Below are positions 25,486 through 41,148 of a DNA stretch of 64,000 nucleotides, piece after piece (positions within the stretch are counted from its first letter, which is position 1; every line of letters starts with the position of its first letter). The notes beneath the pieces were generated by a model. The model made no database searches. It was not told where the DNA came from and saw nothing but the letters and a program-made list of their open reading frames with translations. The position numbers and the translations under genes were made by a program. Origin of the DNA: Psychrobacillus sp048572895. GTDB lineage: Bacteria; Bacillota; Bacilli; Bacillales_A; Planococcaceae. The stretch lies in NCBI RefSeq assembly GCF_048572895.1, contig NZ_CP183878.1, positions 4,092,001-4,156,000 on the forward strand. Reading direction: 5' to 3'.

Positions 25486-26976
25486 ATGTCTAATATGGAA
25501 GAATTAAACGATCAACTTTTGGTGAGAAGACAAAAGATGACTGCAATACAAGAAAAAGGATTAGATCCTTTTGGTAGTAAATTTGAGCGTTCGCATTTAA
25601 GTAACGAAGTAGTTGCTGAGTATGATCAATTTACAAAAGAACAATTAGAAGAAACACTTCATGAAGTGGTCATTGCTGGTCGTATCATGACTAAACGCGG
25701 AAAAGGGAAAGCTGGATTTGCTCATATTCAAGATCTTGGCGGCCAAATTCAAATTTATGTACGTAAAGATGCAATTGGTGATGATGCATATGAATTATTT
25801 AATACAGCTGACTTAGGAGATATAGTGGGTGTACGTGGAAATGTATTCCGTACACAAGTTGGAGAGCTATCTGTAAAAGCAACGGAGTTTACTTTTCTAA
25901 CAAAATCTCTACGCCCGATGCCAGAGAAATTCCATGGCTTAAAAGATGTAGAGCAACGTTACCGTCAACGTTATTTAGATCTAATGACTAGTGAAGAAAG
26001 TAAAAATACATTTATAACGAGAAGTCGTATTATTCGTGCTATGCGTCGTTACTTAGATAACGAAGGTTACTTAGAGGTGGAAACACCAATGTTACATACA
26101 ATAGCAGGTGGAGCAGCGGCACGTCCTTTCATTACTCATCATAATGCGTTAGATATGGAATTATATATGCGTATTGCAATTGAATTACATTTAAAACGAC
26201 TTATTGTAGGTGGATTAGAAAAAGTCTATGAAATTGGTCGCGTATTCCGTAACGAAGGTGTATCTACCCGTCATAACCCAGAGTTTACAATGATTGAATT
26301 GTATGAAGCTTATGCTGACTACAATGATATTATGAACTTAACGGAGAACTTAGTTGCTCATGTAGCACAAGATGTTTTAGGAACAACTACAGTGACATAC
26401 GGTGAAGATCAGATTAATCTTGCCCCGGGTTGGAGACGTTGGCATATGGCTGATGCAGTGAAAGAAACTACTGGTGTTGACTTCTGGGCAGAACTAACGA
26501 AGGAAGAGGCGCATGCATTAGCTAAGGAGCATGGAGTAGAAGTTAAACCTTCTATGGAAGTAGGGCATGTATTAAATGAATTCTTTGAACAAAAAGTAGA
26601 AGAAACATTAGTGCAACCAACATTCATCTTTGGACATCCAGTAGAGGTATCTCCACTTGCTAAGAAAAATCCTGAAGACGGTCGCTTTACTGATCGTTTT
26701 GAATTGTTTATTGTTCGTCGTGAACATGCAAATGCATTTACGGAGTTAAATGACCCTATTGATCAACGTCAGCGCTTCGAAGCGCAAATGGTAGAAAAGG
26801 AAGCCGGTAATGATGAAGCTCATGAAATGGATGAAGATTTCTTAGAGGCGTTAGAATATGGAATGCCTCCAACAGGCGGTCTTGGAATCGGAATAGACCG
26901 ATTAGTAATGTTATTAACTAATTCAGCATCTATCCGCGATGTACTATTGTTCCCAACAATGCGTCATAAAGATTAA
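25486..26976 (+). CDS. lysS: Lysyl-tRNA synthetase, class II
   Basis: 496 aa. It has an N-terminal OB anticodon-binding domain (about 60-150) and a class II catalytic core with motif 2 FRNEGVSTRHNPEFTMIE and motif 3 GGLGIGIDRLVMLL. It charges tRNA-Lys. ATG 25486 (MSNMEELNDQLLVRRQKM) lies 10 bp after GGAGG; the GTG at 25477 is inside the spacer and is rejected. No T-box leader is seen upstream, as expected for lysS. A terminator follows, then the rRNA operons, as in B. subtilis. Confidence 0.97.
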   Translation: MSNMEELNDQLLVRRQKMTAIQEKGLDPFGSKFERSHLSNEVVAEYDQFTKEQLEETLHEVVIAGRIMTKRGKGKAGFAHIQDLGGQIQIYVRKDAIGDDAYELFNTADLGDIVGVRGNVFRTQVGELSVKATEFTFLTKSLRPMPEKFHGLKDVEQRYRQRYLDLMTSEESKNTFITRSRIIRAMRRYLDNEGYLEVETPMLHTIAGGAAARPFITHHNALDMELYMRIAIELHLKRLIVGGLEKVYEIGRVFRNEGVSTRHNPEFTMIELYEAYADYNDIMNLTENLVAHVAQDVLGTTTVTYGEDQINLAPGWRRWHMADAVKETTGVDFWAELTKEEAHALAKEHGVEVKPSMEVGHVLNEFFEQKVEETLVQPTFIFGHPVEVSPLAKKNPEDGRFTDRFELFIVRREHANAFTELNDPIDQRQRFEAQMVEKEAGNDEAHEMDEDFLEALEYGMPPTGGLGIGIDRLVMLLTNSASIRDVLLFPTMRHKD

Positions 26977-26994
26977 GATAGATGAATGCAGATT

Positions 26995-27026
26995 GCGAGT
27001 GACCACTATTGGTGGTGGCTCGCTTT
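26995..27026 (+). terminator. Terminator after lysS
   Basis: GCGAGTGACCAC / GTGGTGGCTCGC imperfect stem with a short loop, followed by T5. Confidence 0.75.
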
Positions 27027-27180
27027 TTATATTTTCACTATATATTGTGTAAGTAATGATCTTTAAAAGTTTTTAAAGAAAAGTTGAGAAAACCACTTGC
27101 CATAACGATTTACAGGTGGTATAGTTATCAAGTTGTCATTTTCATTAGTGACTTACACGAAAAACAAATAAAAAAAGTTG

Positions 27181-27209
27181 TTGACAACGATATCAGGATT
27201 TGATATGAT
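27181..27209 (+). promoter_or_regulatory. rRNA operon promoter (SigA)
   Basis: TTGACA (27181-27186), 17-bp spacer, TATGAT (27204-27209), 160 bp before the 16S gene and behind an A/T-rich upstream stretch. The only strong promoter seen ahead of a 16S gene in the array. Confidence 0.85.
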
Positions 27210-27238
27210 ATTAAAGTCGCTAAAACGACATCACAAAC

Positions 27239-27273
27239 TGAACATTGAAAACTGAACATGCAAAACGTTAAGA
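27239..27273 (+). other. 5' half of the 16S precursor processing stem, operon 1
   Basis: TGAACATTGAAAACTGAAC and the following GCAAAACGTTAAGA pair with the 3' flank of 16S at 28964-28997. Bacterial rRNA precursors carry such stems for RNase III cutting. Confidence 0.75.
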
Positions 27274-27370
27274 AATATAGCTAATCAGCTAACTTAGTTA
27301 GTTTGATAGCAAAACAATTTTGACATCATTTAATGATGATGCCAGCAAAACAAATGAGCTTTTTAAGTTC

Positions 27371-28933
<1,563 letters not shown>

Positions 28934-28963
28934 ATAATATCGGAATACAGATCTTTATCTGTA

Positions 28964-28997
28964 TCTTAACGTTTTGCAGTTCAGTTTTGAATGTTCA
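28964..28997 (+). other. 3' half of the 16S precursor processing stem, operon 1
   Basis: TCTTAACGTTTTGCAGTTCA and the bases after it are complementary to 27239-27273. Confidence 0.75.
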
Positions 28998-29022
28998 TTT
29001 TTATATGAAGATTCGATACTTG

Positions 29023-29051
29023 TTCTTTGAAAACTGGATAAAACGACATTG
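29023..29051 (+). other. 5' half of the 23S precursor processing stem, operon 1
   Basis: TTCTTTGAAAACTGGATAAA and the following ACGACATTG pair with 32068-32095 downstream of 23S, with one bulge and one mismatch. Confidence 0.75.
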
Positions 29052-29123
29052 AAACAATAAACAACAAGAAATTCTGTTGTGATTATTTACGTAATCACGA
29101 CGTGTAAGACTTTTTAACTTTTA

Positions 29124-32051
<2,928 letters not shown>

Positions 32052-32067
32052 AATTTGTTTAACGTAA

Positions 32068-32095
32068 CAATGTCGTTTATCCAGTTTTGAAAGAA
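32068..32095 (+). other. 3' half of the 23S precursor processing stem, operon 1
   Basis: CAATGTCGTTTATCCAGTTT and following bases are complementary to 29023-29051. Confidence 0.75.
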
Positions 32096-32115
32096 TAATT
32101 TTTTTAAAATAACTC

Positions 32116-32143
32116 TTGTAATATTCTACAGAGTTGGTATAAT
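32116..32143 (+). promoter_or_regulatory. Candidate promoter in the 23S-5S spacer, operon 1
   Basis: TTGTAA (32116-32121), 16-bp spacer, TATAAT (32138-32143), 30 bp before 5S. An identical arrangement occurs in operon 2. It could give extra 5S and, in this copy, the nine tRNAs. Confidence 0.45.
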
Positions 32144-32172
32144 AAGACTTGTCTTTCAATAAGTTATTCAAG

Positions 32173-32288
32173 TCTAGTGATGATGGCGAAGAGGTCACAC
32201 CCGTTCCCATACCGAACACGGAAGTTAAGCTCTTCAGCGCCGATGGTAGTTGGGGGTCTCCCCCTGTGAGAGTAGGACATCGCTGGGC
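32173..32288 (+). rRNA. rrf: 5S ribosomal RNA, copy 1
   Basis: 116 nt with the conserved core GAAGAGGTCACACCCGTTCC and CCGAACACGGAAGTTAAGC; the ends pair. Differs from copy 2 at 32279 (A against G at 38391). Confidence 0.96.
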
Positions 32289-32312
32289 TTGCAATAAAAT
32301 TATATTTCCCAT

Positions 32313-32388
32313 GGAGGATTAGCTCAGCTGGGAGAGCATCTGCCTTACAAGCAGAGGGTCGGCGGTTCGAGCCCGTCATCCTCCACCA
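32313..32388 (+). tRNA. tRNA-Val (TAC)
   Basis: 76 nt including encoded CCA; anticodon loop ctTACaa. First gene of the nine-tRNA cluster, in the order of B. subtilis trnJ. Confidence 0.96.
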
Positions 32389-32401
32389 TATATTTACTCC
32401 T

Positions 32402-32477
<76 letters not shown>

Positions 32478-32483
32478 TTTTCC

Positions 32484-32556
32484 GAGCCATTAGCTCAGTT
32501 GGTAGAGCATCTGACTTTTAATCAGAGGGTCGTAGGTTCGAATCCTACATGGCTCA
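32484..32556 (+). tRNA. tRNA-Lys (TTT)
   Basis: 73 nt; anticodon loop ctTTTaa. It is the one member of this cluster whose CCA is not encoded (TCA follows the discriminator A). Confidence 0.95.
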
Positions 32557-32584
32557 TCACTTTTTCATAGTGAATAATATATAT

Positions 32585-32669
32585 GCGGGTGTGGCGGAAC
32601 TGGCAGACGCACTAGACTTAGGATCTAGCGCCGCAAGGCGTGGGGGTTCGACTCCCTTCACCCGCACCA
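32585..32669 (+). tRNA. tRNA-Leu (TAG)
   Basis: 85 nt with CCA; anticodon TAG in GACTTAGGATC, with a long variable arm. Confidence 0.95.
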
Positions 32670-32686
32670 TTAAATTTAATAACCGA

Positions 32687-32761
32687 GCGGAAGTAGTTCA
32701 GTGGTAGAACACCACCTTGCCAAGGTGGGGGTCGCGAGTTCGAACCTCGTCTTCCGCTCCA
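32687..32761 (+). tRNA. tRNA-Gly (GCC)
   Basis: 75 nt with CCA; anticodon loop ttGCCaa. Confidence 0.96.
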
Positions 32762-32776
32762 AAGATTCACTAAAGT

Positions 32777-32865
32777 GCCGGGGTGGCGGAACTGGCAGAC
32801 GCACAGGACTTAAAATCCTGCGGTAGGTGACTACCGTACCGGTTCGATTCCGGTCCTCGGCACCA
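32777..32865 (+). tRNA. tRNA-Leu (TAA)
   Basis: 89 nt with CCA; anticodon TAA in GGACTTAAAATCC, with a long variable arm (GGTAGGTGACTACC). Confidence 0.95.
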
Positions 32866-32880
32866 CTTTTATGAAATATT

Positions 32881-32957
32881 GCGCTCGTAGCTCAATTGGA
32901 TAGAGCACTTGACTACGAATCAAGAGGTTGCAGGTTCGAGTCCTGCCGAGCGCACCA
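32881..32957 (+). tRNA. tRNA-Arg (ACG)
   Basis: 77 nt with CCA; anticodon loop ctACGaa. A34 is expected to be edited to inosine by TadA. Confidence 0.96.
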
Positions 32958-32962
32958 TATAA

Positions 32963-33039
32963 CGGGAAGTAGCTCAGCTTGGTAGAGCACTTGGTTTGGG
33001 ACCAAGGGGTCGCAGGTTCGAATCCTGTCTTCCCGACCA
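32963..33039 (+). tRNA. tRNA-Pro (TGG)
   Basis: 77 nt with CCA; anticodon loop ttTGGga. Confidence 0.96.
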
Positions 33040-33051
33040 GTTATTATTTTC

Positions 33052-33127
33052 GGGGCCTTAGCTCAGCTGGGAGAGCGCCTGCCTTGCACGCAGGAGGTCA
33101 GCGGTTCGATCCCGCTAGGCTCCACCA
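33052..33127 (+). tRNA. tRNA-Ala (TGC), cluster copy
   Basis: 76 nt with CCA; anticodon loop ctTGCac. The 16S processing stem of operon 2 starts at the next base. The mature sequence appears identical to the spacer tRNA-Ala at 35006. Confidence 0.96.
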
Positions 33128-33162
33128 TGAACATTGAAAACTGAACATGCAAAACGTTAAGA
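33128..33162 (+). other. 5' half of the 16S precursor processing stem, operon 2
   Basis: Same sequence as 27239-27273; pairs with 34854-34887. The homology to operon 1 starts here, so the promoter present in operon 1 is missing. Confidence 0.75.
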
Positions 33163-33260
33163 AATACAGCTTATCAACTAACTTGTTAGTTCGATAGCAA
33201 AACAATTTTTGACATCATTTAATGATGATGCCAGCAAAACAAAATGAGCTTTTTAAGTTC

Positions 33261-34823
<1,563 letters not shown>

Positions 34824-34853
34824 ATAATATCGGAATACAGATCTTTATCTGTA

Positions 34854-34887
34854 TCTTAACGTTTTGCAGTTCAGTTTTGAATGTTCA
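34854..34887 (+). other. 3' half of the 16S precursor processing stem, operon 2
   Basis: Complementary to 33128-33162, as in operon 1. Confidence 0.7.
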
Positions 34888-34911
34888 TATTAATATATGG
34901 AAATTCAAAGA

Positions 34912-34988
<77 letters not shown>

Positions 34989-35005
34989 TACCCTTTTTTT
35001 GTTTC

Positions 35006-35081
35006 GGGGCCTTAGCTCAGCTGGGAGAGCGCCTGCCTTGCACGCAGGAGGTCAGCGGTTCGATCCCGCTAGGCTCCACCA
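35006..35081 (+). tRNA. tRNA-Ala (TGC), 16S-23S spacer
   Basis: 76 nt with CCA; anticodon loop ctTGCac; same sequence as the cluster copy at 33052. Confidence 0.96.
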
Positions 35082-35133
35082 AATTATATTACTTGCTCCT
35101 GCGATTATTCGTCGCAAAGGAACAAAACCTTTG

Positions 35134-35162
35134 TTCTTTGAAAACTGGATAAAACGACATTG
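35134..35162 (+). other. 5' half of the 23S precursor processing stem, operon 2
   Basis: Same as 29023-29051; pairs with 38179-38206. Confidence 0.7.
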
Positions 35163-35234
35163 AAACAATAAACAACAAGAAATTCTGTTGTGATTATTTA
35201 CGTAATCATGACGTGTAAGACTTTTTAACTTTTA

Positions 35235-38162
<2,928 letters not shown>

Positions 38163-38178
38163 AATTTGTTTAACGTAA

Positions 38179-38206
38179 CAATGTCGTTTATCCAGTTTTG
38201 AAAGAA
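38179..38206 (+). other. 3' half of the 23S precursor processing stem, operon 2
   Basis: Complementary to 35134-35162, as in operon 1. Confidence 0.7.
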
Positions 38207-38229
38207 TAAAGTTTTTATTAAAAAAACTC

Positions 38230-38257
38230 TTGTAATATTCTACAGAGTTGGTATAAT
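38230..38257 (+). promoter_or_regulatory. Candidate promoter in the 23S-5S spacer, operon 2
   Basis: TTGTAA, 16 bp, TATAAT, same as in operon 1 although the bases just upstream differ between the two copies. Confidence 0.45.
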
Positions 38258-38284
38258 AAGACTTGTCTTTCAAAAGTATTCAAG

Positions 38285-38400
38285 TCTAGTGATGATGGCG
38301 AAGAGGTCACACCCGTTCCCATACCGAACACGGAAGTTAAGCTCTTCAGCGCCGATGGTAGTTGGGGGTCTCCCCCTGTGAGAGTAGGACGTCGCTGGGC
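38285..38400 (+). rRNA. rrf: 5S ribosomal RNA, copy 2
   Basis: 116 nt; G at 38391 restores a G-C type pair position that is A in copy 1. Followed 8 bp later by a strong terminator. Confidence 0.96.
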
Positions 38401-38407
38401 ACCAAAG

Positions 38408-38447
38408 AAAAAGTCGTTACCGAATTATATCGGTAACGACTTTTTTT
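38408..38447 (+). terminator. Terminator of the rRNA-tRNA array
   Basis: AAAGTCGTTACCGA / TCGGTAACGACTTT stem, short AT loop, T7. No comparable hairpin was seen after the first 5S or after the tRNA cluster. Confidence 0.9.
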
Positions 38448-38502
38448 ATGTATATAAAAATGTCTTGTGCAAACTGGGTTTGTGATACTTTCAGAAATAG
38501 CG

Positions 38503-38927
38503 AGAAAGTAGATTTCTGATATTCTAGTGGAAATAAAGAGAAGTAGTAAGTGTTTTTCCAATAAGGAAGCCAAATAGCGAACGAAATTGCATCTTCGAGA
38601 GCTTACTTAATAAATAAGAAAGTAGCTTTTCTTTAGTTATCCCAAAATGTAATAACCTGTTTCTAATAGTTGTAGGAGGTAGACGAACAGATAAAGTGAA
38701 ACTTCAATTAGTGGGGCTTCATCCCCCACTAATTGTTAGTTGAACCATTCGGGCTTTTACGGGCAGTTATCTACTGCCCGCTAATGCGGGACAAACGTTA
38801 TAAAATTACCGAAAAAAGAAATGCTGGTAATAGTGTATAGCAACAAGTCTGTTCAAGGCACTTTGAAAACGCTAGAAATAGGTACTGATTTTAAAGGCCC
38901 GGGCACTTTTTGCCCGGTTTTTCCTTA
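38503..38927 (-). repeat. Intergenic repeat family A, copy 3 (reverse)
   Basis: Occupies the gap between the rRNA terminator and the response regulator gene. Reads as the reverse complement of copy 1, with the shared GGGCAGT/ACTGCCC and GTGGGG/CCCCAC hairpins, GAAGATGCAATTTCGTTCGC, and the terminal CCGGGC/GCCCGG hairpin at 38898-38917. The long palindrome of copies 1 and 4 is missing cleanly between ATGCT and GGTAAT (around 38821-38826). No gene seen here. Confidence 0.82.
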
Positions 38928-39032
38928 CTATAGGGCATATTAGTAACTTCATATCCCCACTATTAATTACTTGCTGTTTTACAATTGAACAGACACAATA
39001 TGAAGTAAATACATTTATATAGGAGGGTCATA

Positions 39033-39710
39033 GTGGTAGTAATACTAGCGATAGACGATGATGTACATACGTTAGATTTAATTTCTATTTTTTTATCAAA
39101 CACGGGGTACCGTGTAGTAAAAGCAGGGAATGGGAAAGAAGGATTAGCTTTAATCAAAAAAGAAGTTCCTGATCTTGCAATAATTGACGTGATGATGCCA
39201 GAGATGGATGGTTTAACATTAACGAAGATTATTCGAGAGCAGTATGACTTCCCAGTTCTATTACTAACAGCAAAAGGCCGTCTAGAAGATAAAGAAAAGG
39301 GCTACTTAGCGGGATCGGATGACTATTTAGTAAAACCATTTGAACCGAAAGAGTTGTTATTTCGTATCCGTGCAATATTAAGAAGATACGATAAAACAAG
39401 TGATGCAAATATACAAGTAGGAAATATGTTGATCAATAGAAGGAGCTTTGAGGTGCAAATAGGGGAAGAGCTATTAGTCCTACCTTTAAAGGAATTCGAA
39501 TTGCTTTCAAAGCTTGCATCGAAACTAAACCAAGTATTTACACGTGATCAATTGATCGAGGCAGTTTGGGGAATTGATTTTGAAGGGGAAGAACAAACAT
39601 TAAGTGTACATATAAAACGGATACGTGAACGCTTAGCTAAAACACAAACAGATGTACAGATTAAAACGGTTCGAGGAATTGGATATAAATTAGAAGGAAT
39701 GAACGTATGA
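39033..39710 (+). CDS. OmpR-family response regulator
   Basis: 225 aa: receiver domain (1-115) with phospho-acceptor D52 in IIDVMMPEMDG, acidic pocket DDD (8-10) and conserved K in LVKPFEP. A C-terminal winged helix follows (about 130-222; FTRDQLIEAVWG...VHIKRIRERL...KTVRGIGYKLE). GTG start behind AGGAGGG. The stop overlaps the kinase gene by ATGA. Overall like HssR/YkoG-type regulators; the natural target is likely the MMPL gene next to the kinase, where an 11-bp-spaced direct repeat is present. Confidence 0.92.
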   Translation: MVVILAIDDDVHTLDLISIFLSNTGYRVVKAGNGKEGLALIKKEVPDLAIIDVMMPEMDGLTLTKIIREQYDFPVLLLTAKGRLEDKEKGYLAGSDDYLVKPFEPKELLFRIRAILRRYDKTSDANIQVGNMLINRRSFEVQIGEELLVLPLKEFELLSKLASKLNQVFTRDQLIEAVWGIDFEGEEQTLSVHIKRIRERLAKTQTDVQIKTVRGIGYKLEGMNV

Positions 39711-41074
39711 AAACCTTATATAGTAAATTTGTCTGGATGACACTTCTTATTATGTTTGCCAGTGGAACAATTGGATTTATGATTGTAAATACGTTTTATC
39801 ATCAAAATTTAAAAGAGAAAAATGATGAGAAAAATGTAGAAGTTGCTAATTCAATAGGAGAGCTTATCGAATCGTCTAATCTAGATAGCATAACACCACT
39901 TTTAAAGTCAATTGGCGACACGGGATACCAGATATATATTGTAAGTGAAGAGGACGAAGAGAGCTTTTATGGTGGTGATTTTAGAATTCATGAAATTAGT
40001 GATTCTATTGTGGAAAAGGTTTTAAATGGTGAGGTATATCATGGAATGCGAGAGTTTCCAAAAGAGACGTTTATAACTGGATACTTTTCAAATGAATTAA
40101 CAAATACAGTAGGAGTACCGTTCACCTATGACGATAAACGTTATGCACTTTTTCAAAGACCTAATATTAAATTTCTATTTAATGAAATTCATCTCCTCTT
40201 AGGGGGTCTTGCAGGAGCAATGATATTAATCAGTGTTATTGCTATGTTAATCGTTGCTAAGAGAATGATTGATCCGTTGACAAAACTAACGATTGCGACG
40301 AATAAAATTGCAAACGAAGACTTCCAAGTGCCAATACTAGTCAATCAACGAGACGAAATTGGTCAATTGGCGGATAGTTTCCGGAATATGGTGAAGCAAT
40401 TGGAAGCTAGTGACCGCTATAAAAAGGAGTTTATCGCTAGAGTATCACATGACTTTCAAACACCGTTGTTAAATATACAAGGGTACGCTGCTTTGCTGAA
40501 GAGTGGAGATTTAAATTCAAATTACGCAGAAATAATCCTAAAAGAAGCAAAGCGTTTGTCGAGTGTAATGAAGCAATTATTATTACTTACTTCTTTGGAT
40601 CAAGCAAATACTCGAACGAAAAAAAAGTTTTTTCAACTCGACGACCAGTTGAAAAAAGTTGTGTTGAAATTTAGATGGCTATTAGATGAAAAGGAAATTT
40701 CCATCCAATTGCAATTAAAGAAGGTAGAGTTATTGGGAGATAAAGAGATGTTAGAATATGTCTGGGAAAATCTCATTTCTAATGCAATTAAATACAATCA
40801 CTCGCCGGGAGAAATACAAATAGAAATGACCGAAACTACGGAGTATGTGCAAGTCATTATACAAGACACTGGTATCGGAAACAAAAAAACCAACTATGGG
40901 CAGTGGACGGAAAGATTTTACCGAGAGGATGCAGCTAGATCAACTCAAATTGAAGGAAGTGGGCTAGGTCTTGCGATTGTAAAAGAAGTCATTCAGTCGC
41001 ATAATGGCATGCTTTCGTTTGAAAGTATAGAACCCCATGGAACAAAGGTGTGCGTCCAATTAAAGAAGATGTAA
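39707..41074 (+). CDS. Two-component sensor histidine kinase
   Basis: 455 aa: two membrane helices (about 8-28 and 162-184) around an extracellular sensor of about 130 residues. HAMP follows (185-235), then the DHp domain with H248 in RVSHDFQTPLLNIQGYAAL and the ATPase with the N box LISNAIKYNH, DTGIG and GSGLGLAIVKE. The stretch between the G1 and F boxes (GNKKTNYGQWTERFYRED) departs from the usual pattern. Partner of the upstream regulator (4-bp overlap). Signal unknown; with an MMPL exporter next door, envelope or toxic-lipophile stress is a reasonable inference. Confidence 0.92.
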   Translation: MKTLYSKFVWMTLLIMFASGTIGFMIVNTFYHQNLKEKNDEKNVEVANSIGELIESSNLDSITPLLKSIGDTGYQIYIVSEEDEESFYGGDFRIHEISDSIVEKVLNGEVYHGMREFPKETFITGYFSNELTNTVGVPFTYDDKRYALFQRPNIKFLFNEIHLLLGGLAGAMILISVIAMLIVAKRMIDPLTKLTIATNKIANEDFQVPILVNQRDEIGQLADSFRNMVKQLEASDRYKKEFIARVSHDFQTPLLNIQGYAALLKSGDLNSNYAEIILKEAKRLSSVMKQLLLLTSLDQANTRTKKKFFQLDDQLKKVVLKFRWLLDEKEISIQLQLKKVELLGDKEMLEYVWENLISNAIKYNHSPGEIQIEMTETTEYVQVIIQDTGIGNKKTNYGQWTERFYREDAARSTQIEGSGLGLAIVKEVIQSHNGMLSFESIEPHGTKVCVQLKKM

Positions 41075-41080
41075 TCACCC

Positions 41081-41102
41081 GTTCATCTTCTGTTCACTTT
41101 CG
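41081..41102 (+). promoter_or_regulatory. Candidate response-regulator operator
   Basis: Direct repeat GTTCATCTTCT / GTTCACTTTCG with an 11-bp period, the spacing favoured by OmpR-family dimers, 47 bp before the MMPL start and just after the kinase stop. Confidence 0.45.
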
Positions 41103-41148
41103 AAATGTATAGTTCCCCCTGTAAGGAAATTTAAAAGGGGGTAGCAAA

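Noticed and set aside
33128..33260. Separate promoter for the second rRNA operon
   Set aside because: The 133-bp leader has TTTTTGACATC near 33206 but no good -10 at 16-18 bp, and the same sequence lies downstream of the true promoter in operon 1.
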